Assembly: GCA_025617745.1 (NCBI GenBank)
Contig: CM046861.1
Coordinates: 14,252,283-14,316,282 of the forward strand
Reading direction: 5' to 3'
From: Heliocidaris erythrogramma
Lineage: Eukaryota; Echinodermata; Echinoidea; Camarodonta; Echinometridae
Length of the DNA: 64,000 nucleotides
Made by a program: the position numbers and the translations under genes. Positions 22,713 through 33,809 of this stretch are shown here, piece by piece; position 1 is the first letter of the stretch, and the number at the start of each line of letters is the position of its first letter. The notes beneath the pieces are model-generated. The model had not been told where the DNA came from and searched no databases. It saw nothing but the letters and a program-made list of their open reading frames with translations.

Positions 22713-24969
22713 AATATTTTTTTAGAATGAAAGAATGTACCTATATATAGTTTAAGTAAAGTTTGATAATGTTTTATCCAAGTTTTGTGAAGAGATGATA
22801 TTTACGTGTAGACAAAGAGTTGTGCCATCGTGCACGTGTTGTGTATAATGTATAGTTGGTATTTATATAGTTATATATTTATTCAAATTCATAATATGAT
22901 TTAAATCATTCAGTAGTCTGTTTTGTATTTTTGATCTCATTTGATATAGACGGAGTCTCGTAAACATAACGAAATTGTACTTAAACAGTTAATATTTTTT
23001 GCCTTGAACAGTACATAATCAATGTGATTCATTGTTCTCAAAATGATGTCTTTTCTTACATTATATCGTAATCAATATCTCACTATTTTAGTTATAGGTT
23101 TTACATGTTTACAGGATGAAACATTTGTTTACTATGGTTTGTTTGTTTATTGTTCTCATTGCAGATTGTTTATCTGAAGGTATAACTGACGATATTGTTG
23201 GAGTTTCCTAAATAAAACTCAAGTTTGTTGGACATTATCAATCGTGTTCCAGCATTGATTTGATCGGTGTGCCTTGTGGATACCAATAGTTGGACAGAAA
23301 TAGACAAAAATCCTTCGTATAATAGATTTATGATGAAGGCAGCCACATGCATAGTTGGAGGACACACCTCTAAAAGCAAAAGCTTGGGGCGAGGGTGCTC
23401 TTAGGCGTTAGAGTACATAATAAGTACATATAAAAATGAAGGGGGGGGGATCAGTGATGCATAAAGTATGAATAAATACGCAAAAATGCCAACAAGCCTC
23501 TATTGATATTACAGATTTATTTAGTGAATTGGTATACATGTAAATGTATATATATTGGTCCATATGTTGACAATTTGTAGCTCGCTGGGTACAGAGTAAA
23601 ATTTACTAAGTGAAATTCTCACAGGTAAGGCAATTTACTTATTCAAAATATTCATTCAGTTGAGGTCAACTTTGGACGAAGTTCTAATTTTCTGGTTTGA
23701 TTTAATTTGATTTATTTATTACTCTTTGTGGTCCTTTATTTTTTCAAACATACGTTACAAACTGATTGCAAATATCAATACATAATCAAAGTAAACTAAT
23801 TACATTGTATACTTAACGTAAATGAATCATAAAGGAGGATTGTCTCATAAGCAGAGCTTATGATGGCTTGACAATCCGTTGGAAAAGATTGGAAATACTA
23901 TTTGCAACGAAAAGGATATTGGAAAAATGTTTTTCGTTGTATTCAAAGTAACACAAGTCAATAAAGGATGGGAGTGAAATAAGATGTATGACAAATAAAA
24001 TAAAGAACAGGAGAAGATGGTAAATAGATAGATACCCTGTGCAGAAGAGAAAGATTCGGCAAAAAGGAACAAGTGAAAGAGGGACTTTTAGGTAGTGCAA
24101 AGAGAGAGAGGGAGAGAGAAGGAGGAGTGTGAAGAAAGAAGGAGAGCCTCGGCCATTTGTATGCCATAGGGCACCCATTTTCAAATTAACTATCAGGCTT
24201 CCATACGGTTTGCAATAGAGCGATTTTATATATTTTAATGCTTTAAGTAATTTATAGACAACACGAATGGGAAAGTTCTCCATTTGTGACATCACCACCA
24301 TTCATGACCGCATTGCCATTGCGAGGATCTCCATATCATTAGTGATCTCAGCTTTCAAAATTTCTTCATTTTACTTCGTCCCATTTATCCTAACTTTCAC
24401 TTATATGTTTCTATGAATTTTTTCTGCTTTCGTACAAGCAAACTTTCTAAGGAAAGATAAATTACACTTTGAAATGTTTGTGTTTCGCCCATTTCAACAG
24501 CTAAACTATTAATGACCAATTAGCTATGCAGTTTGATTAAAATAATCATGACTGTCCCACCAGAAGTATGGGGAGGGATCGAGAGGTCAGTAGCCCAGTA
24601 CAGTTACGTCTCATAACCATAAATAATGGTCTTGGATGGAAACTTCTCCGACTGTCCAGGATATGCCTGTTGACTGTTCTATATTTCAGTGACCATGCAT
24701 CATCCCTCTTCTCCCTCTCTCGTACTCACTTTTACCTGTAAATGAGTTTTCTACGGTGAGTATATTATCAGGGGTAGTTGTCAAGGGTAAAGATGAGACA
24801 CTATACTGCATCTAACAAGACCCTTTTAATAGAATTGTAAATCATATTACATATTCAATAGCGACTCTGACCCTATACCTGCTTGTCGACGCCAGTTATC
24901 GACTTACTGTATAATTTCAATTGTTTACATTGATACAATTATGTGAAGTTATTTTCTTTTCCTCTGCAG
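22713..24969. other. Upstream region of transporter gene 1
   Basis: No coding sequence supported. A G9 run lies near 23441-23449 and a GA-rich stretch at 24070-24145. An upstream non-coding exon and promoter of the transporter gene probably lie here, but I see no signal strong enough to place them. Confidence 0.45.
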
Positions 24970-25069
24970 GACCTCTTCAGTAGAACCTAGTTACGATCAA
25001 AGCGGAACATGCTAGCTGCCTTTAACGGTGTGCAATCCACCAGATAGTTCTGTGTGATGTCATGTCAAC
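24970..25069 (+). other. Probable 5' UTR part of exon, gene 1
   Basis: A pyrimidine-rich stretch ending TTTTCCTCTGCAG at 24957-24969 is a good splice acceptor, so this exon probably starts at 24970 and an upstream non-coding exon exists. The leader has an upstream ATG at 25008 that opens a short frame ending at a TAG (25044-25046). Another ATG at 25062, out of frame, runs past the main start. These could dampen translation. Confidence 0.5.
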
Positions 25070-25578
25070 ATGGTGGTCATCAATGGTCGTGATCGTCAAC
25101 GTTCTTTGACGGTCATCAAAATTGAACGGATCATCGCCCTCTTCTTCGCCGGTCTAGAGATCATCATTCATGGCGGGGCCATCTGGGGCTGGCCTTCCTA
25201 CGTCTACGTCCTCAAACAAGATGGATTCTTCAGACATCTGTGCCACACTGACGTTGGACCAGATGAGGGCGCTGCGTCTCCCAACAACGGGACCTATCAA
25301 GCTCTAGCGCATTTGAACGATATCAATGACCCCATTGCAGACTCACAGAACTCTTCTATAGAGACGCTGATTGTAACTGTCATTGATGATGGTATGCCAT
25401 CGCCCTCAGGTATGCCAGATGGCAATGACGTCACCGTTGACGTTGTAAGCTGTGACGAACAAGATGCCATGATACAACTCATTTTCACAGTTGCGATGGG
25501 AACGTATCTTGTATGTTCCTGCTGGCTAACTAATATTATCGACAGATTTGGGATCCGCTTCGCACGAATATTTATATT
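25070..25578 (+). CDS. SLC43A3-like: Gene 1 coding exon 1
   Basis: Residues 1-169 plus two bases (phase 2 exit). It encodes TM1 (about 20-45), the enlarged glycosylatable loop, TM2 (about 133-155) and DRFGIRFAR. The start ATG at 25070 leaves a basic N-terminus before TM1. The donor is GTAAGT. In gene 2 the equivalent region is split by an intron. Confidence 0.92.
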
Positions 25579-28500
25579 GTAAGTCGGCTCCCTTCATTTT
25601 GTTTAACCTTTTTGGGTATTCCATTTTTCACTTTTAAGAAATGGTAATAATGTTGTTTCTATTATAAAAAAGAAAGATCTGAATTAACGTTATAAAACAC
25701 AGAGAGTGTTCTCCTGCAAATGAAGTTATGGCTTACAGACATATACGCAGGCGATGGCTTGTATTCAAGACAAAGGGGAAATAAGTCTTAAAAATTCCTT
25801 ACACTAGTTAAATAGTAAATGATGATTGTTTAAATAAGTCTGTTTTGTCAAGAGAGGTACAGGATTAGAGTTCATAATTTGCGGATGAGGGGTTTCCTCT
25901 TTATCACCAAAGTGCCCTTATATTATCAAAAGTCCCCTTCATGAAATATTTTTCACCTTTATTCCAATGTGTCTTTGTTATCCCTTTTCTTTCGATAGTA
26001 TCGGCTGCTTAGTGAGTTATATTCTATTCGCAGTAGCGACACCCGACACCCCACTGATATTATTCCCCGCCATGACTATTCTTACGTCGTGCGGCAGCGT
26101 ACTTCTCACTGTTAACCTACAGGTAAACACAACCAGCAGTGGCGAAGCGATGGTCAAGATATCGAGGGGACGCCGCCATTTTTTTAAATATGTAGTTATT
26201 CTATTATATCTTGGGGGAGGGCACCTGTCTTACAAGACGGATGAAATGCGAATTAACAATATCGTTGACTAGGGGCGGGTGAGGGAGGATGTCTTTCTTT
26301 TCCTTTTTTTTTTTGCCATTTGAAGGGTTAACATGCCCCTACCCCCTATCTACGCCACTGTTAACTAGTTTTGCAAAGAACATTAGTATTTCAAAGTAAT
26401 CTTAAAGGGCAATCCAGCTTTCGCAATAAGATGATTTTTATGTGAAAGCAGAAAAATAGAAAGAACAGGATGGTGAAAGTTTGAAAGAAATCGGACAAGC
26501 GATAAGAGAGTTATGGATGTTTGAAAAATGAAATCACTACATCAATCATGTCTATGAGAATCTCAAATTGGCAAATTGGTGAGTAGATTGTGACATACTG
26601 GAGGACAACTCTCCCGTTTGTCGTACACAAAAGTATCATAAATTTGTGGTTTCCTCCAAAGCGCCTTTACCCTCGGGGTAGAACTCAAAATACTCTGTAT
26701 TGTATAGCATATTGTTATAGGTATTCATGAAAGAAAAAGATCCTAATGATTAACACCTTTGGAAAAATCACAATTTAGTCACTTTGTGTGTCGGAGCAAA
26801 TGGGAAGTTGTCCGCCACTACATCATAGTGAAATTACCCATTCGGCCAATTTGAAATTCCGATATGTATAGTAATTACAACTTACTCATATTACTTGTCC
26901 GATTTTTGTTCAAACTTTCACTAATCTGCTTCTCTGATATTTTTGTTCAAACTTTCACTAATCTGCTTCTCTGATATTTTTCTCTTTCTTTCAGAGGAAC
27001 TTGCAACTAAGCGGGTTGGATTTCCATCTAATATGAATAGAATTCATTTTGAGATAAACTGGCATAAACTGATCTTGAAATGGTTATCATGGACAGGTGG
27101 GGTTCCGGAAAATCACATATCCAGGGAAATCACATATGAAAAGAACATATCCAGATACGTTAAATTGTAACTATTGTCATTGATGAAGACAAGTCATGAT
27201 ATTGATGCCATTTGCCATCTATTACAGGTTGGTAATCTGTTTGGTAGGGGTAAAGCTACCGTGATGTCGTGGATGAATGGATGTCTCAGTGCATCCGTCA
27301 TTGTATTCTATCTTGTGAAGGTAAGTGAAGGACCTTGCCAAATAACAACGTACCTGCAGTTCTACATTTGTGAATTTTGTTTTTGAGTAATAAAACTTTG
27401 AATTTATTCACAATTAATTACGGGTTTTTAATTGTCATCATTATCTCCATTAGTTCAGTTGGGCCCCTGGTCTGGGATTCGAATCAAGAATCTCTGAAAA
27501 ATGTCCTTAATTACTTTTATCATCATGATCATCTCCATCACGATCATCATCACCATCATCAGCATCATCATCATCATCATAATCCTCATCGTCCTTATCA
27601 TCATCGTCATCATCATCATCACTACCCTCATTATAATCATATGATGGTAATGATAATCATCGCTATCATGATCATTATGATCATCATATGATTATCATCG
27701 TCGTTGTCATTATTATCTTCGTTGCATTGTTATTCTTATTTATCTTTGCCATGGTTAATTTGACGTTTCAAACTTCATTAACGAGCTCGTAAGTTGTAAC
27801 ACGTGGTTTTTATAATTATGATTAACACGCTATTAAAATCATGCATGTTCTTTAAAATTAATTTGAATAGGAAGGATTGTGAGTGTGCTAATTAATAAAA
27901 TGTTCCTCCAACATCCGTAGTTTTATAATTAATAAAGGAAATACACTATGATTACAGTCATGCAATCATATTGATTAAAACCCAAGTAAAATTTAAACTC
28001 AACAACAGGATTTTCGTCAGGTTTTTGTTAATGCCAAAATTGCCCAGCCTGACCAAAGTCGTGATAGAATTCTTATGCTATCTTGTTTTTGACAATTCTT
28101 ATCTATCACCATTGATATTTCTTAACTTAAAAAAAAAAACATCTTCGGTTCCACTCTCCTTCTGTCGTGCAGGTCGCTCATGAGTCTGGCATACCAGCCC
28201 GACACTCCTTCTACTTCTTAGCCTGTTCGACCGTCTTAATGCTCATCAACACCGTTATGATGCCCAAAAAACGTATTCCATGGCCTCTCCCTGAGGGATA
28301 TCGACTTGTGCCCTACCGGAAGGAGTCTCTATCGTCTTCCGAAGCAGGGGTCAACCAATCACTGGAGTCGAAGCCCCTGAGAGCTGATGGTGATCGAGGA
28401 GATGCTGAAAACGTGGTCGAAAGACGATGTCCAGAGAGAGAGATTAAAAAGCACACACACTTTCATGGTAGGGTTAGAGAAGTCTCGGTCTGCTCCTAGT

Positions 28501-29625
28501 CATATTTGATTTTCAAAGAATTCTTGTTTGCTATGTGGGGACAAGTTTTCAACATGAAATGTTAATCAACAAGTACATGTAACTCCATAAATGTGGTACG
28601 CATGGTACAAGCCCGTTTCAATTTAGAAATACATATATATTTATCTAGATTTCACTGGACTGAATGAAAAATTTTAACAATTTGAATTTAATTCGATGAA
28701 ACATAAATGTCAAAAATTCCATACAAAATTCTATGATGACAATGTATATGTGAGGTAGCTTTATTGACGTCTTCCAAAATTATGCATCCTCTTCGTACTT
28801 TCTCTTTCCTTTGATGGTCTATATGATTATTTTAGCAGCACCTGTTTTCATGCCATCTTTATTACTTAGCGCATTTTTTCCATGACAATATATTTTTCAC
28901 ACGCTATATTTCGATGAAATATAAGCAGCGTACACAGGAACGAATGGGGGGGGGGGGGGTAGTACAGGAAAAACTTGTGGCGAATCATTAAATGATATGG
29001 ATCGTATATAGTGACCGAGCGAAAAATGGCATTTCTGATAACTGAAGCTTTTAATAAAAATTCGTTTATCATGTTTATCGCATTACTGACGTGGCAGCAG
29101 CTTGTGTATGTGGTGTCTGTGTTCTGGCTTCTGGCCATGGGGTGCACTACGTGGCTCGTGGCGGGCGGATGTAGTGGTTCGTTGCTTGGCGCTCGGAGTG
29201 TCTTTTAGAACCAATTTAGAGCATTATTAATAAAATTCCTAAATCAAGTCAACACTTCGGTATTATTGCAACTTGTCATTGATGAAAAGTTTTATGAAAC
29301 ATTGCCCTGGAGTGCACCACTGCAACATTTTTAAGGACACGTTCACAAACCCCGCCCGGGCCTACGCTCCACTAAAACTTTACCTTCCATTTGTCCCCCA
29401 CCCTGCCAGATATCCAGGAGTTGAGTGAAACATTAAAACAACAGAGATACCCTAACTTTCGAGCTTGTGTCATCTCCCCTCTCTTCTGGCTTGTCGTACT
29501 TTGGTTTGGTGCTCTACAACTCAACATTATCTTCCTTTTTGGAGCGTTCAATTCGATCATCACTAGGCTGGCGGGTGGGAATCTGTCAGTTGGTATGTGG
29601 TCCTGTGGAGGTTCTGGTAGTAGTG

Positions 29626-29661
<36 letters not shown>

Positions 29662-29712
29662 TAGTAGGCCTATAGTAACAGCAGTAGTAGTAGTAGTAGC
29701 AGCAGCAGCAGC

Positions 29713-29745
<33 letters not shown>

Positions 29746-29881
29746 TGTAGTAGCAGTAGTAGTAGTAGTAGAAATAGTAGTAGTAGTATATAGTAGTAGT
29801 AGTAGTAGAAGTCAGTGGCGGAGATTTGTTACGCAATTGCCCCCACCCCCATGAAAAGGCTTTCTTGAATATTTTCGCCCA

Positions 29882-29912
<31 letters not shown>

Positions 29913-29913
29913 G

Positions 29914-29988
<75 letters not shown>

Positions 29989-30388
29989 TAATTATAGTAG
30001 AAGCAGCAGCAGTAGTAGTCATTATGATTATTGATACTGAATGCTGTTATAATCTATTATAATTACCACCGACAATCGAAAAAAAGTTATATCACTATTA
30101 GTGCACTTACGCTTGTTGTGACAGAGAATGATGATTTTGCTTTTCATTTGCTTATAATATGATTATGATTTTCACTTTCATTATTTTCTTCTGATTCTTT
30201 TTACAGTTAGTGGCTACACGGACGTCTTCCTTTTATTGCAAACCATTCCTTTATTTTTAAGTCAACTTCTTGGTCTACTAATGGACCGCAACAAACTCAA
30301 ATTATGTCGGAAAAGTAATGGTGGGTACAACGATTATGGTTCTTGTTTTTCTTGTTGTTTTTCTTCTTAGTAGTAGCACTAGTAGCAC

Positions 30389-30427
<39 letters not shown>

Positions 30428-32763
30428 GCTACATGTAGTAGTAGTAGTAGTAGTAGTAGTAGTATAGTTGTATAATTTCTTTAATAATATTTTTCTTAAT
30501 AATATTTTTCTGTTGTTGTGTAAATAATGAAAACAAAGTTACATGATGTAGAAATATCACAAGACGATATTTGCCTTATGCATTAGGAAAACATCACAAA
30601 ATTTATTCAAAAAAAGGAACGGCAAAAAGAGCCCTGAAAACAGGACTGTGATAAAACACTGTGATCATCTGCTAGAAATATGTGTATAATTAGCACTTGA
30701 ATATTGATGTAGTCATTTTGACTTGATTATTATTACCTTACCATTGGTCTGAAATAAATATACTATTAAAAAAAACCTTCTTGTTTTATTATTTCTTTCA
30801 GGTGCCAAACGTGGACCGTATGATGACCTTAAAGATACATGTCTCCCTCTCGCGTTGACAACCATCGCTTCCATTGGTTACTCGGCCTTTATAACAGTGC
30901 CAAATCTCCACGTGCAATATGTGACCTTTACACTCGTATTAATCGTCATGTCCGTCTTATGGGGGTACCTTTCAGCTATCACTGCTATCATGTGAGTATC
31001 ATATCTTTCACTTGAAAATAAATGCTATCTCATTTTTCAGTTTTTTTTTTTTGTGTTCACACGTTTGAATGAAGTCATTTGGGCAGTTGAAGAAAGGTAT
31101 AAGAAAGTTTTACTAAAAGGTTTCGTTAAGTGTTTGTTTTCAGAATGCCTCGTGTGTATTTTTTCTTCGTTACATTATGTAAAATTTTGTCTTATTAAAA
31201 AAATCCCAGAATACCTATGTTTATTTTGCTGATAAGCCTTACTGTGTTTGTTTGTTTTTTCTGATTAATCTTGCTGTTTGACTTCTCATGACAGCGATTT
31301 TGCTCTCTTGGGGTTTAAAAAAACCCATCTGGTTACAATAAACAAAGAAAAAAAAACCTGAACACAGAATATGACCAAAATGTCACCTGTACTAACGCTT
31401 GTAGGAGGCGCAATGGCTCGGAGGACTCTAGTTCGAAACCAAGTGGATGCGGTAGTGCCCTATTAGTCACCACCAAGTCCCTCGGAGAGGCTATAAAGTC
31501 GCCGGTCCCCTGGTTGCTTACCTAGAAGCATATAAATGCTTTCAGGTAATATAAACCATCCATCTAAACTGGAACGTATTTTACACTGGTGTCCGTGAGA
31601 TATATGAAAACAAATTGACCAAAAAATATGCATTATTAAAAACTATATTTTATCTTTCCCTCCTCGCCAGATTTCCTATGAAAATTTTCTCGACTCTTAT
31701 GGGATCTTTCCGATCGATCGGAGGAATTGCAACTTTCCTGCAGTTTCCTCTGTTAAAGATAATCCAACACTACCTGCACAACGATCCATTATTTGTAAGT
31801 ATGTAGATATCAAACTTGTTCAATTATATTACCAGACGAGTGGATTCTGCCCCCGCCCAGCCTTTTTAGGGTTTTTAGTCGTTACATTTCAGAATTTTAC
31901 TCATATAGGTATCTCAACCGCAGATTGTTTATGCCGCGAGAGGGCACGCGTGATCGTTACCTGATCATGCCGTTGCCCCGCGGGAGCAAACTTCGAACAG
32001 GCTGTTCGCCGCGCAACATGCACGCTCCGCTTGAGCTCGAGCTCTTGTGCGAGATTCGGTCGGCTTCGTGCAGTCCGAAAAGTAATCCCAGTAGTCCAAT
32101 GGACGCGTTCGACGCACAAACTTTGTGTATAGTGAATGGGGCTTACGCAATCCTGACTTTCCCCACGGCCGCCTGGTGGCATATCCCTTTAAAAATGGTC
32201 TAGAGGTGCCCGTACTTATATAGCCTATAATCCTTATTTTGAAAAGAAATTTTTGAACATTTTAATGACAGTTCTTTGAGAGTACTTCTGCCATCACTTG
32301 TTCATTACTAATACTCCACATAAACGATAATTTAGTAATTATTGCATGTTTATTATATAAATAATAAGCAGTATCTGTTTTGATGAATATTAATGTATAT
32401 GTATATGTATATCATTATATATATCCAGACAGATAAGAATTGAAAAAGGAACAAATCATAAACCGAAATTTGATCAATGTTTCATTTGATCAATGTTTTC
32501 ATTTAGTTGTTAACTATACTCGCGTTTTTAATGTGAGCAAAGCAATTATCCATGTCGAATCTACGTGGGACAAATAGATAAAATGAAAGAACTTTCCATC
32601 CAATCTCAATATCTTCCATCCTTCCGTGTCTTCCTTGCAGGTGATAATGGCTTTGATAGTCCTTGATATCACCACATTTGCTCTTCCAGTCTACACTTGG
32701 TTCTTCGTCAAGGAACTGACAAGTACCAGCCTCACATCCGTTGTTAAACCTGTTAATGTGTAG
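25070..32763 (+). CDS. SLC43A3-like: SLC43A3-like transporter, gene 1 (nine coding exons)
   Basis: A 12-TM major-facilitator transporter of 584 residues, assembled from nine exons: 25070-25578, 25999-26122, 27228-27320, 28173-28467, 29410-29592, 30207-30320, 30802-30991, 31671-31794 and 32641-32763. All introns are GT-AG and the frame stays open. Family signatures in order: GWPSYVYVLKQ after TM1, the inter-TM2/3 DRFGIR motif, QVGNLFGRGKAT, KRIPWPLPEGYRL, a charged loop of about 85 residues before TM7, GLLMDRNKL, the FPMK segment and NDPLF before TM12. SLC43 members carry neutral amino acids (LAT3/LAT4) or purine nucleobases (SLC43A3/ENBT1) across the plasma membrane; GWPS and IGNLFG-type motifs favour the A3 type. 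Substrate is inferred. The first extracellular loop is long (about residues 56-130) with NGT and NSS sequons at N73 and N94. A tandem paralogue lies 11.6 kb downstream. Confidence 0.92.
25579..25998 (+). other. Gene 1 intron 1
   Basis: 420 bp, GT-AG, AT-rich, nothing else recognised. Confidence 0.8.
25999..26122 (+). CDS. SLC43A3-like: Gene 1 coding exon 2
   Basis: 42 codons covering TM3 and TM4, ending TVNLQ. The acceptor is CGATAG and the donor GTAAAC. Its 124-nt length and phases equal those of gene 2 exon 3. Confidence 0.92.
26404..26990. mobile_element. Foldback MITE E in gene 1 intron 2
   Basis: The left part has GTGAAAGTTTGAAAGAAATC and GGACAAGCGATAAGAGAG; the right part has the inverted counterparts ACTTGTCCGATTTTTGTTC and CAAACTTTCACTAATCTGC. 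A 39-bp direct duplication (TTGTTCAAACTTTCACTAAT and following) lies at about 26906-26983. Related sequence occurs near 57835-58290 and 63365-64000. Confidence 0.65.
27228..27320 (+). CDS. SLC43A3-like: Gene 1 coding exon 3
   Basis: 31 codons starting VGNLFGRGKATVMSWMNG, the SLC43 loop signature, running into TM5. 93 nt, phase 0 at both ends, as in gene 2 exon 4. Confidence 0.93.
27521..27700 (+). repeat. CAT/ATC triplet microsatellite (intron 3)
   Basis: Imperfect CAT repeats in gene 1 intron 3; the His/Met-rich frames over it are artefacts. Confidence 0.85.
28173..28467 (+). CDS. SLC43A3-like: Gene 1 coding exon 4
   Basis: Residues 243-340 plus one base. It holds TM6 (FYFLACSTVLMLINTV), the KKRIPWPLPEGYRL signature and the first part of the hydrophilic central loop. 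The donor after TTTCATG is GTAGGG, phase 1. Gene 2 has no intron here. Confidence 0.9.
28468..29409 (+). other. Gene 1 intron 4 (absent from gene 2)
   Basis: 942 bp, GTAGGG...GCCAG. It contains a G13 run near 28947-28959 and no recognised element. It interrupts the central cytoplasmic loop, where gene 2 has one continuous exon. Confidence 0.75.
29410..29592 (+). CDS. SLC43A3-like: Gene 1 coding exon 5
   Basis: Residues 341-401 plus one base. It gives the end of the central loop (DIQELSETLKQQRYPNF) and TM7 with LNIIFLFGAFNSIITRLAGG. The donor is GTATGT, just before the large GTA/AGT array of intron 5. Confidence 0.92.
29610..30022 (+). repeat. Large AGT/AGC triplet array (intron 5)
   Basis: Long AGT runs with AGC and AGA variants fill most of gene 1 intron 5. 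They are broken at 29811-29885 by a short unrelated segment. Leu-rich, Tyr-rich and Ser-rich frames on both strands are repeat artefacts. Confidence 0.9.
30207..30320 (+). CDS. SLC43A3-like: Gene 1 coding exon 6
   Basis: Residues 402-439 plus one base, encoding VSGYTDVFLLLQTIPLFLSQ and the GLLMDRNKLK turn after TM8. Acceptor TTTTTACAG, donor GTGGGT, phase 1 on both sides. Confidence 0.92.
30368..30466 (+). repeat. AGT triplet array (intron 6)
   Basis: Two AGT blocks separated by GGCTACATGT in gene 1 intron 6. Confidence 0.9.
30802..30991 (+). CDS. SLC43A3-like: Gene 1 coding exon 7
   Basis: Residues 440-502 plus two bases: GAKRGPYDDLKDTCLPLALT, then TM9 and TM10 (LHVQYVTFTLVLIVMSVLWG). Acceptor TTTCTTTCAG, donor GTGAGT, phase 2 exit. 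Confidence 0.93.
31402..31560 (+). mobile_element. tRNA-derived SINE (type B) in gene 1 intron 7
   Basis: Begins GGAGGCGCAATGGCTC, with a B-box-like GTTCGAAACC near 31433. It continues AAGTGGATGCGGTAG, AGTCCCTCGGAGAGG, CCCCTGGTTGCTTACC. It is the opposite-strand partner of 60168-60378. Same orientation as the host gene. The middle of the head is shortened relative to that copy. Confidence 0.8.
31671..31794 (+). CDS. SLC43A3-like: Gene 1 coding exon 8
   Basis: 42 codons with FPMKIFSTLMGSFRSIGG, TM11 and the HNDPLF end. 124 nt, identical in length and phase to gene 2 exon 8. Confidence 0.93.
31915..32215. promoter_or_regulatory. GC-rich island with CTCF-like words (intron 8)
   Basis: A CpG-containing island of about 300 bp in otherwise AT-rich DNA. 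It has CCGCGAGAGGGCAC at 31933-31946, close to the known CTCF core, and near 32169-32180 CCGCCTGGTGG, whose complement CCACCAGGCGG is a weaker match in the opposite orientation. Frames of about 90 codons are open on both strands, but I recognise no protein. A regulatory element or a GC-rich repeat fragment are both possible. Confidence 0.35.
32641..32763 (+). CDS. SLC43A3-like: Gene 1 coding exon 9 (terminal)
   Basis: 40 codons and a TAG stop. It gives TM12 (VIMALIVLDITTFALPVYTW) and a short Ser/Thr-rich cytoplasmic tail. Acceptor TTCCTTGCAG. Confidence 0.92.
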   Translation: MIMALIVLDITTFALPVYTWFFVKELTSTSLTSVVKPVNV

Positions 32764-33156
32764 GTCTTTGAGTTAATGTGGAGTTCTGGTTATGAGATTA
32801 CACTGTGAAAGAAACGTCCGTCTTGAAACCATTGGGAAGGCTGATTAAGCGGTGGTAATTGGAACATACTGGAATTGGAATCACCAAAAGATATTGACTC
32901 AATCTTGGTATAAGCCACGTGAACTGTACACAGAAATCGGTGTGTGGAAAGTTTGGTCCGAACGTTTCACCCATATCTCGTCATATTTCGAATATAAGAG
33001 CATTTGAAGAGCAATCCTTTTTCAGGGGATATTTTTTCTTTGATATTTTTACAAACTATTAAGATAAAAAGAATGAAAAATCTCACAAATAATTTTAACC
33101 TTTACCAGGACTCAACCTTCTCTGTAATGAATTTGTACTTTCATTAGAATGGGGTT
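32764..33156 (+). other. Probable start of the gene 1 3' UTR
   Basis: AT-rich sequence after the stop codon. I see no AATAAA signal in a convincing context, so the transcript end is not placed. Confidence 0.4.
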
Positions 33157-33160
33157 TGTG

Positions 33161-33809
33161 CACTCAAAACCACCAAAAAGTCGCCTGATATGAATTTTTG
33201 GTTAAGGTCTGATTCTGAAAGAGCAGATTCTCAGCTTTAAAATGATATATAACTCATTAGCATTGGATGTTCCTAACTCACTGTACAAAGAGAAGAATGC
33301 ACAGTCCCTCATAATGTTACTTCTGAGAAATAAGTGTTTAAAGTTTGCAGTCTATTGAAGCGCTCTGACTTCCAAGGTGTTGTGCTAAGGTGATAAAAGA
33401 GAAGATTAGAACTCAATTACCATTTCTATGAAGAGACTATCAGATTGTCCTACAACTTGACATACTTATTAGTCATATCCTGTTCATTATAGTGCACAAG
33501 TATCAATGCAAGAACTTACTCTGTCTAAAAGTTATGGGACATCAAAATGAAACAAGTATTCAGGGTCGTAAAAAAGAAAAGTAATATAACAAAATCCAGA
33601 GAACATACACATAAGTCTAATAGAAAAAAAACTGTCAAAAATACCACTTTTAGATTGTTTGGTGCCTCAAATTTTTTAGATTACTTAAAAAAAGTATACT
33701 CTTTCAGGAAATACCAAAAACTAAAATTTGACCATGCCAACCAAAAACACATTGATTGAGCTCTAACTGAAAATCACACAGTGCGACTTTTTGGTGGTTT
33801 TGTGGTGCC
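33161..33809. mobile_element. MITE with CAAAACCACCAAAAAGTCGC ends
   Basis: AAAACCACCAAAAAGTCGC at 33166-33184 and its reverse complement at 33783-33801 bound about 650 bp of AT-rich non-coding sequence. Confidence 0.75.

Noticed and set aside
27377-27691. His-rich frame
   Set aside because: CAT microsatellite inside gene 1 intron 3.
29372-30022. Long Leu/Tyr-rich and Ser-rich open frames
   Set aside because: They lie entirely over the AGT/AGC triplet array and gene 1 exon 5 on the opposite strand; composition explains them.
31901-32203. About 90-codon frames on both strands
   Set aside because: Both strands are open because the island is GC-rich and stop-poor; no family match.
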